This document shows positions 28,801 to 35,130 of a DNA stretch of 64,000 nt, piece by piece. Both the position numbers and the translations under genes were made by a program. The notes beneath the pieces were generated by a model, which was given only the letters and a program-made list of their open reading frames with translations, was not told the DNA's origin and made no database searches. This DNA comes from Caldilineaceae bacterium (GTDB lineage Bacteria; Chloroflexota; Anaerolineae; Caldilineales; Caldilineaceae), in assembly GCA_026708085.1 (NCBI GenBank), contig JAPOVP010000167.1, forward strand, positions 24,647-88,646, in the 5' to 3' direction. The first letter of the stretch is position 1, and the number at the start of each line of letters is the position of its first letter.

Positions 28801-31385
28801 ATGCGTTGCCAGCCGGGGATCTTTGCCCACCAGACGTAAACTTCATATCGCGCCACTTCGGGTACTCTGTTCCAGCGCAATTCAATCACGCCATCGCCCG
28901 CCTGCAAATGAATGTCCGGCACAACAAGTGGCAATACGGTTGGCGTCGGTGTCGCGGTCGAGATGGTCGCCTGCGTCGGCGTCTGTGTTGGTGTCTGTGT
29001 TGGAGTCTGTGTGGGTCCCGGTGTAGGTGTCTGTGTCGAAGTATGAGTTGGCGTAGGCGTAAGCGTGGCCGTGCAGGAAGGCAGAGTCAGACTCTGCAGG
29101 TGGTCGGCCACTCCAGAGTTCGAATGCGATAAACTCAGGCCTGCGGGCAGGCACAGTTCATTGCCTCTAAGGTTCAAGCGTGTCAGTTGGGTAAGCGCGT
29201 GAAGATCCGGGACCGGCCCGGTCAATTCGTTGTCACTTAGGAGGATCTCCGTCAGCTTAGTGAGGTGGCTCAAATCCGGGATCGGCCCGCTCAGCCGGTT
29301 GTTACTGAGGTGCAGAACCGTCAGTTCGGTGAGGGTGCGCAGCTCCGGGATCGGCCCGGTCAGCTGGTTTCGAAACAGGTACAACCTCGTCAGCTTTGTG
29401 AGTGCACTCAGATCCGGGATCGGCCCGGTCAGCTGGTTGTTGGTTAGGGACAGGTGTTCGAGTTCGATAAGGGCGCTCAGATCCGGGAACGGGCCGGGAA
29501 ACTGATTGGAGCCGAGGGAAAGCGTTTTAAGGTTGGTGAGGGCGCTCAGGTCCGGAAACTGCCCACTAAACTGGTTGTGATCGAGATATAGCCTCTCGAG
29601 TTTGGTCAAGGCGCTCAGATCCGGTACGGGCCCGCTCAACTCGTTATGGCTCAGGGACAGCCTCGCCAGGTTGGTGAGGGCGCTCAGATCCGTCACCGGC
29701 CCGCTCAGCTGGTTGAAGTCCAGGTACAGCGAATCCAGATTTGGCAGGGCGCCAAGATCCGGAAACGGTCCTGTCAGCTCATTGTAACTGAGATGCAGCA
29801 CCGTCAGCTTGGTGAGGGTGCTCAGATCAGGGACAGACCCCGTTAGCTCGTTACGGTAGAGGTACAGGCTCGTCAGTTTGGTGAGGGCGCTCAGGTCGGG
29901 AATCGGCCCCGTCAGCTCGTTGTTGCTCAGGGCCAGGCGCGTCAGGTTGGTGAGGGCGCTCAGGTCCGGGAGTTGTCCTTTCAACTCGTTGTTTGTGAGA
30001 TGCAACCGTGTAACATGACCGTTATGGTCGGTAGAGACGCCTTCCCAGGTGGCGAGCGGTTCGTTGCTCAGCCAGTTGTCGTTATTCGTCCAGTTGGCGC
30101 CACCGGTTGCCTGGTAGAGCCCCACCAGGGCGGCTCTCTCTGCAGCCGGGTCCGGGGCCGGCGAAGTCGCTGTCGGGGTGGCGGTAACTCTCGGTGTAGC
30201 GGTAACCGTCGGGGTGGCAGTGACCCTTGGTGTGACGGCTATTGTAGGCGTAGTTGTGGTTGTGGTTGTAGTGGTAGATGTAGTTGTAGATGTAGTGGTA
30301 GTCGTTAGAATGGGGCTCTGCGGCGAGGACACGGTCGCTTCGGCGAACTGTGACCACGCACTGGTTGCGCCGCTGGCGTCCACTGCGCGAACTGAGTAAT
30401 AGTAGATCGTGCCGGGAGAAAGCTGTGTGTGCGTGTGCGACGTGTCGGTCAGGTTACCGTCGTCCAGCTGCTGCCAGCCGCCGGCGCTGTCCCACGCCCA
30501 CAACTCGTACCGCACCGCGCCGGAGACGGGATTCCATCTGAGCTCGACCGCGGCGGCCATTGTGGGCTGTGCAGTCAGTGTCGGCGCGGGCAAAGGCTGC
30601 CTTGAACTGGGTACGGTCACGGATTTCTGGTCGGACCAAGGGCCGGCTGTGCCGTCGGCGGCCACGGCGCGTACGGTGTAGTAGTAGGTCGTGCCGGGCG
30701 TCACGTTTTCGTGCCTGCGCGACCTGCCGGTCAGGTTGCCGTCGTCGAGTTGCTGCCAGTCACTGGCGCTGTCCCACGCCCACAGCTCGTACCGCACCGC
30801 GCCGGTGACCGCTGTCCAACTTAGGTCGACTGCGCCCGTTCCCGTGGAAACTGCGGTCAATACAGGCGGGGAGCTACTTTCGGTTGAGGTTGTCGTCGAC
30901 GTGGGCGTTGGCGTGATTGCCGCCGTGACTGTAGGGGTCGAAGTCAGCCTGGCAAGTGCGGTATCTTGGGCCTGCTGGGACCAGGGACTCACTCTGCCGT
31001 CGGCGTCGATGGCGCGGACGGTAAAGTACAGTGTCGTGCCGGCGCTATACCCAAGGAATCCGTAGGCGGTTTGTGTAATCGGGCTCTGGTAGGTGCGCTG
31101 CCAGGCGCCGTCAGCGCCAATCCGCCACCAGACATCGTACTCTACAGCGCCGGCGACCGGCTCCCAATAGAGGTTTATCCAGCCCGGACCCTTTCTCGTC
31201 GTCAGCTCAGGCGCGGCCGGACCTCCCGGGTCTCCGCCAGCTCCGGGGACCGGCGTCTCTGATCCGGTTTGAGCGTTCGATACAGTTACCCATGGAATGG
31301 AGAAAAGGATCAGCGCGGCAGAGATGGCGGCCAAAAGAAGCACATACGGCGGTCTCAAGGCTTGTGTCCGCGTTCTGTTCTTCAT
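22857..31385 (-). CDS. Giant secreted FN3-LRR protein with C-terminal HExxH peptidase-like domain (copy 2)
   Basis: A 2842-residue paralogue of the neighbouring LRR protein. After a signal peptide (YVLLLAAISAALILFSIPW) come three FN3-like domains (about 56-359), a poly-Thr linker, LRR block A (about 414-781), a fourth FN3-like domain (about 821-912), a Thr/Pro linker, LRR blocks B-G (about 966-2566), a fifth FN3-like domain and the C-terminal domain (about 2660-2842). I count seven capped LRR blocks with 13, 10, 9, 6, 6, 6 and 16 units, about 66 in all. The peptidase-like domain has HEFAH (His2754, His2758), Tyr2794 and Glu2801, with the same spacing as copy 1, and both end in xCKP. I chose the ATG at 31385 so that the signal peptide is N-terminal; an in-frame start at 31472 adds 29 residues with no export features. 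It is probably a surface or released protein. Confidence 0.88.
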   Translation of the reverse strand: MKNRTRTQALRPPYVLLLAAISAALILFSIPWVTVSNAQTGSETPVPGAGGDPGGPAAPELTTRKGPGWINLYWEPVAGAVEYDVWWRIGADGAWQRTYQSPITQTAYGFLGYSAGTTLYFTVRAIDADGRVSPWSQQAQDTALARLTSTPTVTAAITPTPTSTTTSTESSSPPVLTAVSTGTGAVDLSWTAVTGAVRYELWAWDSASDWQQLDDGNLTGRSRRHENVTPGTTYYYTVRAVAADGTAGPWSDQKSVTVPSSRQPLPAPTLTAQPTMAAAVELRWNPVSGAVRYELWAWDSAGGWQQLDDGNLTDTSHTHTQLSPGTIYYYSVRAVDASGATSAWSQFAEATVSSPQSPILTTTTTSTTTSTTTTTTTTTPTIAVTPRVTATPTVTATPRVTATPTATSPAPDPAAERAALVGLYQATGGANWTNNDNWLSNEPLATWEGVSTDHNGHVTRLHLTNNELKGQLPDLSALTNLTRLALSNNELTGPIPDLSALTKLTSLYLYRNELTGSVPDLSTLTKLTVLHLSYNELTGPFPDLGALPNLDSLYLDFNQLSGPVTDLSALTNLARLSLSHNELSGPVPDLSALTKLERLYLDHNQFSGQFPDLSALTNLKTLSLGSNQFPGPFPDLSALIELEHLSLTNNQLTGPIPDLSALTKLTRLYLFRNQLTGPIPELRTLTELTVLHLSNNRLSGPIPDLSHLTKLTEILLSDNELTGPVPDLHALTQLTRLNLRGNELCLPAGLSLSHSNSGVADHLQSLTLPSCTATLTPTPTHTSTQTPTPGPTQTPTQTPTQTPTQATISTATPTPTVLPLVVPDIHLQAGDGVIELRWNRVPEVARYEVYVWWAKIPGWQRIDDGDVTGTSYVHRDPMPGRVYWYAICLVDSRGFQRGCTDNPFPSAVLTGNEATATPTTTAAITPTATPTATATATATPTATANPTATATPTATATTIPQDLADERTALVAFYHASDGANWIHNDNWLTDEPLNTWYGVTADANGRVTDLRLSGNGLSGSIPDLSALSLLTTLDLDTNQLTGSIPDLSALTNLATLDLSTNRLSGGIPSLNSLTGLSTLFLGTNQLTGSIPDLSALVNLTELDLNENALTGTIPDLSMLTNLTWLILSNNQLEGSVPDLSALVNLTNLTLNDNRLAGSIPALSALTSLTTLDLSNNLLAGQIPDLSSLTALESLNLRNNQLAGPLPDLRTLTSLTWLSVSANQLCLPASADLSVLHSDVSAHLRSLNLPSCTVVEHRTALVALYEATGGANWTQNANWLTDQPLASWFGVTTDESGLVTALQLSGNQLSGDVSELGALTTLTSLELNSNQLTGSLPDLSVLTNLTTLDLSNNRFDGEIPALSAFVSLELLDLGANQLSGPIPSLSYLTNLTTLNLSDNQLTGGIPALSALTNLTNLDLSENQLDDPIPELAALTSLTGLDLSDNQLEGQIPSLSTLASLTSLDLGNNHLSGEIPALSSLTGLTTLDLAGNNLCLPEGADLSVLHTEVAAHITGLSLPSCAVLADRTALVALYADADGANWTDNTNWLTDQPLSTWYGITTDDGGRVTEVSLSGNGLIGTLPVLNALTKLTSLDLNTNQLSGSIPALNAFTNLTNLDLSANLFSGDIPDLGALSSLTDLVLRFNTLSGEIPDLSALTMLTTLALNHNQLDGPVPDLSALADLAAVDLSGNTLCLPDSYDLTSLNTIAADHLRSLNLSACSDTEAIAKAREKAALVALYNATGGSNWTNNDNWLTGEPLDAWHGITTDSSGRVTRLSLDENELKGNIPDLSALTELRVLYLGFNSLSGPIPDLTAFTNLEELDLTENMLNGPLPDLSALTKLRGLYVAINLLSGPVPDLSALTELIGLDLASNQFTGPVPDLSALSKLIVIELKFNRFCKPDGVTLSHPHSDVDAHLKGLNLSSCSAIVQEQKDTLVELYNATDGPNWTRRDNWLSGEPVDNWTGVTTGDHSYVTSLDLAGNNMSGTVPSLNALTDLTSLDLSDNDLSGAVPSIGALALLKSLDLSGNDLGGTIPSLASLASLTNLNLSSNDLTSQIPDLTGLTSLISLDLSDNQLEGAIPELAALTSLTSLDLSGNRLCLPAGASLSHPNSAVAAHLQSLNPTSCKDFETEALAAERAALIALYNATDGPNWTRNDNWLSNEPVGTWHGIFTNELGRVRALALGRNGLRGSLPDLSALTNLTGIRLDSNHLSGPIPDLSSLVSLRSVYIPGNDLSGSLPDLSNLTNLTYVNITGNDLSGPIPDLSNLANLRTLHLSGNRLSGHFPNLNANTALDSLNLAGNQITGSLPDLGKLTHLRELNLSRTQLTGQIPDLSKLANLKELYLSNNQLTGQIPDLSKLVNLNILYLSNNQLTGQIPDLSKLTRLKNLHLSDNQFTGQIPDLNALVDLKSLDLSNNQLTGQIPALAALTKLKTLHLSNNGLNGRMPEISGLTLLASIRLNDNQLTGQIPDLSTLAELSWLRLDNNQLNGPILDLNQLAKLSTLTLSFNQLTGPFPDLSGLTSLSRLNLRGNQLCRPVGVDLAGSNNAVTFHLNSLNLAECTNAELAAVPGTPQNLTATVAADKVVLTWDAVENAVSYNLRAWNGFDLTWSDVGGVLTDTTTFTHIVQTDGRNYYYQVRARDANDVRGAWSDQLYVAVVPTEFPPPPLSLGLERYYQKHMVVEGVTVFAPNWVSDEQMIRSRAVITGMLSNRSDVLATLAGHNTRIFIQDFYPGIAFKWVADTPVTDPHCDTFIHEFAHLIDFALEEQTDAETFDTRLRALYLAAVNAGLWRGYYANTNAEEYWAETVKYWLWESHLIDRDPEIVKLIEETLGEVTIPAACKP
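24250..24400. repeat. Near-identical 69-bp LRR-encoding repeats
   Basis: Successive LRR units of copy 2 share long identical DNA stretches at an offset of exactly 69 bp (for example CTGTCCCGTGAGCTGGTTAT at 24261 and again at 24330). They encode the QLTGQIPDLSKLxNL units. DNA-level identity, as opposed to protein-level similarity, points to recent duplication or gene conversion within the repeat block. Confidence 0.85.
30243..30307. repeat. GTn/GTAGTGGTA-type microsatellite encoding poly-Thr linker
   Basis: Imperfect trinucleotide and hexanucleotide repeats (GTAGTTGTGGTTGTGGTTG and variants) encode the Thr/Ser run between FN3-like domain 3 and LRR block A of the large LRR protein. Such tracts are prone to length change. 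Confidence 0.8.
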
Positions 31386-31390
31386 CGGGG

Positions 31391-31406
31391 CGCCTACCGG
31401 AAGGCG
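31391..31406 (-). promoter_or_regulatory. Small hairpin just upstream of the large LRR gene start
   Basis: CGCCT and AGGCG flank a 6-nt loop only 5 nt before the ATG at 31385. No clear Shine-Dalgarno is visible, so this hairpin may shape access to the start. The rest of the 297-bp gap up to 31682 holds no gene that I can support. Confidence 0.3.
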
Positions 31407-31682
31407 TAGATGCAAGCCTATGCATTCAGGCAGGCATTGGAATCTTTTGATGCCGTGGATGGTCTCCAACAATCGAAAATACTACTACAGGAAGGTATTT
31501 AAGGGAAAGCCACCTTTTTTGAGAGGTAACGCCGCAGAGTGTGAAACGTAAGGCACGCTGCATCTTGTTTGAATCGAGGATCTCTGTAGTGGGGTCGAAC
31601 TCTCCAAGTTTGCAGAGCAGGAAGTTTCCGCCCCCTTGGTGTTACTTAGCCGTGGGGCCGTTGTCGCCCGAAGTTGGAGATA

Positions 31683-32888
31683 CTATCCGGGAACTTGGAA
31701 GAGCGACATCTGGAACGCGGGCTGGCGGCCGTTGAGGAGGACGTAGGGGGCGGCCTTTTGGGGGGAGGGGACGCCGAGGGCGCGCAGATGTTGGAGGTCG
31801 GTGAGGTTGCCCTGGCGGCGGGCGCGTAGGATGCGGTCGGCGCTTTTGGGACCGATACCGGGGACGCGCAGGAGGGTGGGGCGGTCAGCGCGGTTCAGCT
31901 CTATGGGTGCGGCGCGCAGGTGGATGTCGGCCCAGGCCTGCTTGGGGTCAACGTCGAGGCGGAGGTTCTGGTCGTCGCCGAAGCCGATGTCCTCGGTGTC
32001 CCAGTTGTAGTCGCGCAGGAGGAAGCTGGCCTGGTAGAGGCGGTGCTGCCGTTTCAGGGAGGCGGGCGGCAGGTCGTCAAAGGGGGTGTCGGGAACGGGG
32101 TAGAATGAAGAATAGTATACTCGGCTAAGACGGGCCTGGCGGTAGAGTTTCTCGCTGAGCGAAACCAACTCCAGGTCGGTGTCGCCGACGGCGCCGACGA
32201 CGAACTGGGTGACGGAGGAGGCGCGCACGCGTTCGCGGCTGCGAATCTGTTCGGTCCAGAGGAGGCGCTGCATCAGGTCGTCCCAAAACTCCTTTTGGGG
32301 CGCAAGGCTGGCCAGCCTGCCCGCGGTGGCGCCCTCGAGATTGATCGAGACCCGGTCCGCCAGCTGCATGGACCTGCGCACCTGCTCATACTCTGAACCG
32401 GGCATAATCTTGAGGTGGATGTAGCCGGGGTAGTTCCGTTTCTTGCGTAGAATCTCGGCTGTATCGATAATTTTGTCCTGGGCCTTGACGCCGCCGCCGA
32501 TGATGCCGGATGAGAGAAAGAGGCCGTCGACCATGCCGGCCTTCTGCATGCGGGTGAAGCCGTCGGCCAGCTCGTCAGGTTGGAGGGTGAGACGTTCGGC
32601 GCTGCTGCGGCCGGCGCGGAAGGGACAGTAGAAGCAGTTGCGCTCGCAGGCGGTGGTCATCATCGTGCGCAGGACAGGCTTGGGGCCGCGCGGTGTCGCC
32701 ACTTTCATGATGGAGCGGCGCAGGGAGGCGGCATTGCGCTCCTGACGCGTGGGCTTGGGCTGCGCGGGGGTGAAGCAGCCGGGGCGCGTGGGCTCGGCGT
32801 GGGGCGCGTCGCCGGCTGCTTCATAGCCGTTGATCTCGCCGATGCGGGCGAGTTTTGCCATCGGTTCGAGTTGGATTCTGAAGTTCAT
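31683..32888 (-). CDS. Radical SAM protein, putative DNA modification/repair family
   Basis: A 401-residue radical SAM enzyme with the cluster motif C81-x3-C85-x2-C88 (TTACERNCFYCPF) and a C-terminal helix-hairpin-helix (LRVPGIGPKSADRIL) typical of DNA-binding proteins. This architecture matches the putative DNA modification/repair radical SAM family often encoded beside an unusual uracil-DNA glycosylase; no such glycosylase gene is in this window. The ATG at 32888 is chosen because the consensus promoter ends 6 nt before it; longer frames would run through the promoter and antisense to dtd. A GAAC-N4-GTTC box lies between -35 and -10, suggesting control by a LexA/DinR-type SOS repressor. The gene is divergent from dtd. 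Confidence 0.88.
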   Translation of the reverse strand: MNFRIQLEPMAKLARIGEINGYEAAGDAPHAEPTRPGCFTPAQPKPTRQERNAASLRRSIMKVATPRGPKPVLRTMMTTACERNCFYCPFRAGRSSAERLTLQPDELADGFTRMQKAGMVDGLFLSSGIIGGGVKAQDKIIDTAEILRKKRNYPGYIHLKIMPGSEYEQVRRSMQLADRVSINLEGATAGRLASLAPQKEFWDDLMQRLLWTEQIRSRERVRASSVTQFVVGAVGDTDLELVSLSEKLYRQARLSRVYYSSFYPVPDTPFDDLPPASLKRQHRLYQASFLLRDYNWDTEDIGFGDDQNLRLDVDPKQAWADIHLRAAPIELNRADRPTLLRVPGIGPKSADRILRARRQGNLTDLQHLRALGVPSPQKAAPYVLLNGRQPAFQMSLFQVPG

Positions 32889-32894
32889 GTTCAC

Positions 32895-32923
32895 AGTATA
32901 TGAACAAATGTTCGGTTTGTCAA
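32895..32923 (-). promoter_or_regulatory. Near-consensus promoter with LexA/DinR-type SOS box between -35 and -10
   Basis: The minus strand reads TTGACA (32918-32923), a 17-bp spacer and TATACT (32895-32900). Inside the spacer is GAACATTTGTTC (32902-32913), a perfect GAAC-N4-GTTC dyad of the type bound by Gram-positive LexA/DinR. Binding there would block the promoter. Only 6 nt separate the -10 box from the ATG of the radical SAM gene, so the transcript is predicted to be leaderless. Confidence 0.8.
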
Positions 32924-32939
32924 GGGGCAAGGAGAGAAA

Positions 32940-33386
32940 ATGCGCGCGCTTATTCAGCGGGTCAGTCGGGCAAGCGTACAGGTGGACGGCGAGAAGGTCG
33001 CGGGCATCGGACTGGGATTTCTGGTGCTGCTTGGAGTGGCTGACGAGGATGGGGAGGCCGAAGCGGCGTGGCTTGCGCGCAAGATTGCCGGTCTGCGGTT
33101 GTTTGAGGACGATGCAGGGAAGATGAATCTGGGGCTTGAGGATGTCGGCGGCGCGGTACTGGCGGTGAGTCAGTTCACGTTGTATGGTGATGCTCGCAAG
33201 GGCAGGAGGCCGAGCTTTACGCGGGCTGCGCCGCCTGCTCAGGCACAAGAGCTATACGAAATGTTCTGTACAATGCTGGCAGCGGAAGGCGTGGCGGTGG
33301 AAAAGGGCGTTTTCCAGGCGCATATGGAGGTCTCGCTGGTGAACGACGGCCCGGTAACGCTTTGGCTGGAGCAGGATAGGGGTTAG
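32940..33386 (+). CDS. dtd: D-aminoacyl-tRNA deacylase
   Basis: DTD hydrolyses D-amino acids, and glycine mischarged on tRNA-Ala, from tRNA in the cytoplasm. The 148-residue length is standard. It opens with [17 protein letters not shown] and holds the two active-site signatures SQFTLYGD and NDGPVT. AAGGAG sits about 7 nt before the ATG at 32940. The gene diverges from the radical SAM gene, and the GAAC-N4-GTTC box lies about 26 bp upstream of its start, so it might be co-affected. The next gene follows after 12 bp. Confidence 0.97.
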   Translation: MRALIQRVSRASVQVDGEKVAGIGLGFLVLLGVADEDGEAEAAWLARKIAGLRLFEDDAGKMNLGLEDVGGAVLAVSQFTLYGDARKGRRPSFTRAAPPAQAQELYEMFCTMLAAEGVAVEKGVFQAHMEVSLVNDGPVTLWLEQDRG

Positions 33387-33398
33387 GGAGGTAAGAGT

Positions 33399-34022
33399 AT
33401 GGCGAGCAGACTGAGTACGGTGATCGCGGCGGCGCCGGAGACCGATCTGGCGGTCGTGGAAGCGATGGCGGCGCAGTTCGAGAGCTACATTATGCGAGGC
33501 GAGGTTTACAGAACGGTGGTTGTACCGGCTTCTGCGGACGGCGGTACCGGGGAGCGTCCAATACAGAGCAGCGGCGGGGATGTGCTGGCGCGGCTGCACA
33601 AGTTGGCGGCGCAGTCGGACTCTCTGTCGCCGGAGCAGAAGCAGGCGCTTGCGACGGCGAAAACCCAGATTGACACGGCCACCGGGCGGCTCCCCTCCCA
33701 CTACCAGGCCCTGCTGTTGCGGGAAGCGCGGGCGCGGCTGAACAGTCTGAACTGGTTTCTGGACGATTGCAATGAAAACCGGCGCGAGTGCCGTGTGCAG
33801 TACCCGTTCGAGATTCGCAACCGTCAACGGATTGCGGAGATTCACAAGGCCTTGGAGGCGAACAGCGCCGACGCGGTGGCGACTCAAGTGGCATCGATAG
33901 ACCAGCAGTTGCAGAGTATGCTGACGAGCGGTGACTTCATTTGGGAGTCATCGGTAGCGCACGTCTACCCGCGTAAGGAGTATTGGTATCTTTACGGGTT
34001 GCCTGCCGGACCGGATCCGTGA
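33399..34022 (+). CDS. Conserved-looking hypothetical protein
   Basis: A 207-residue soluble protein that I cannot assign to a named family. It is largely helical by composition, with a QSDSLSPEQKQALATAKTQI region, no signal peptide or membrane span, and a C-terminus rich in aromatic residues (HVYPRKEYWYLYGLP). The ribosome site GGGAGGTAAGAGT precedes the ATG. It follows dtd by 12 bp and is probably co-transcribed. Codon use looks like that of its neighbours. Confidence 0.75.
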   Translation: MASRLSTVIAAAPETDLAVVEAMAAQFESYIMRGEVYRTVVVPASADGGTGERPIQSSGGDVLARLHKLAAQSDSLSPEQKQALATAKTQIDTATGRLPSHYQALLLREARARLNSLNWFLDDCNENRRECRVQYPFEIRNRQRIAEIHKALEANSADAVATQVASIDQQLQSMLTSGDFIWESSVAHVYPRKEYWYLYGLPAGPDP

Positions 34023-34058
34023 CGCCTGGCGTCGTTCGACGATTCTGAGGCTTGGGTC

Positions 34059-35129
34059 TCACGCCGGTTTTGGCACGAGATGGATGGTCACTTCGTTGCG
34101 GTTGTGGAAGAGCTGGCGCATGTGCAGGATGGTGTAGCATTCTCGCAGAATGGTGCAGGCAGGATCGAGTGCCGCGGCGGTTTTGCCGAGTTTGAGCGTC
34201 ATCAGGGCTTCAGCGTGGGGATAGAGGTGGTTGGAAAAAGCGTTCATCAGGCGCGCTGAAGCGCGCGCATCCATGCGCATGTCGTTGACAAGGAGGTCGA
34301 AGGCGTCGGGCCCTTCCTGCAGATAGGCTTCGGCGGTCATACGCTTGTGGCGCACGCCGCGGTCGGCGGCGAGGCGGGGATGCAGTTCGGCAGGGTCGAC
34401 GGCGGTCACGAACTGCCCCTTCTGGCGCAGGACACGCGTCCATCCTCCCGGCGCGGCGCCGAGATCGAGGGCTACGCCGCCGGCGGGCAGGTCGATACGA
34501 AAGGCCTCCAGGGCCTCCAGCATTTTGAACTCAGCGCGGCTGATTTGCTCCTTTTCGCGGCGGAAGCGGCGCACGCCTCCGGCCCAGTCTGATATATTGT
34601 GCGAAGCAAGCGAGAGACCCAGGAAGGCCAGTTGCCCATCGCTTGAGGCGGCTGGCTTTCCTGATTCCTGACCCCGGTTGGCGGCTGCGCAGACAACCGA
34701 CAGAATCTGAAACGGCTGCCGAACGTCCAGGGGGGAGTTGGTGGCGCGGGCAAGCGCGGCGGAGACGGCCCGGTTGACGTCGAACGGCTTATAGGGAAGG
34801 TCGAGGAGGATGCGGCTCTGGACGGAGAAGCTGACTTCAGGGTCGAGCAGGTCGGCGTACTCGTCTACGGCGGCTTCGCTGAGGCGGGAGAGGTCTCTGG
34901 GCGTGGCGATGAGGGGGTAGGTGATGTCGACGGGGCAGATGTGGCGGGCGAAGACGGGAGGATCGTCGATCCAGGTCTCGGCCAGGCCCCAGAAGCCTTC
35001 GTCGCAGTCGACGAGGTAAACACCGGTCGCGAGCTCTTCGAGGGGTTGACCGTTGTGGCTATCGCGGCGGAACTCCTCAAGAGCGAGGTGCATGAAGCCG
35101 GGGTCGGCGGAGAGGAGCAGCTGCGGCAT
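34059..35129 (-). CDS. SAM-dependent methyltransferase, RlmM/RrmJ (FtsJ) like
   Basis: A 356-residue protein with a C-terminal Rossmann methyltransferase domain. The SAM motif is VALDLGAAPGGWTRVLRQKG. Residues fitting the K-D-K-E tetrad of 2'-O-ribose methyltransferases are visible: a lysine in RAEFKMLEAL, the aspartate in LLVNDMRMD, the lysine in MTLKLGKT and the glutamate in RNEVTIHL. The N-terminal 200 residues would be the RNA-binding part, as in RlmM (23S rRNA C2498). A tRNA or rRNA 2'-O-methylation role is likely, the site unknown. It starts 1 nt after the purB stop, so it shares the purB transcript. Confidence 0.83.
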   Translation of the reverse strand: MPQLLLSADPGFMHLALEEFRRDSHNGQPLEELATGVYLVDCDEGFWGLAETWIDDPPVFARHICPVDITYPLIATPRDLSRLSEAAVDEYADLLDPEVSFSVQSRILLDLPYKPFDVNRAVSAALARATNSPLDVRQPFQILSVVCAAANRGQESGKPAASSDGQLAFLGLSLASHNISDWAGGVRRFRREKEQISRAEFKMLEALEAFRIDLPAGGVALDLGAAPGGWTRVLRQKGQFVTAVDPAELHPRLAADRGVRHKRMTAEAYLQEGPDAFDLLVNDMRMDARASARLMNAFSNHLYPHAEALMTLKLGKTAAALDPACTILRECYTILHMRQLFHNRNEVTIHLVPKPA

Positions 35130-35130
35130 C

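Noticed and set aside
18408-31385. Regularly spaced repeats suggesting a CRISPR array
   Set aside because: The period of about 69 bp is fully explained by 23-residue LRR units in frame; there are no unique spacers between exact repeats.
32889-33248. N-terminal extension of the radical SAM protein
   Set aside because: It would run through the consensus promoter and antisense to dtd, and carries no family sequence.
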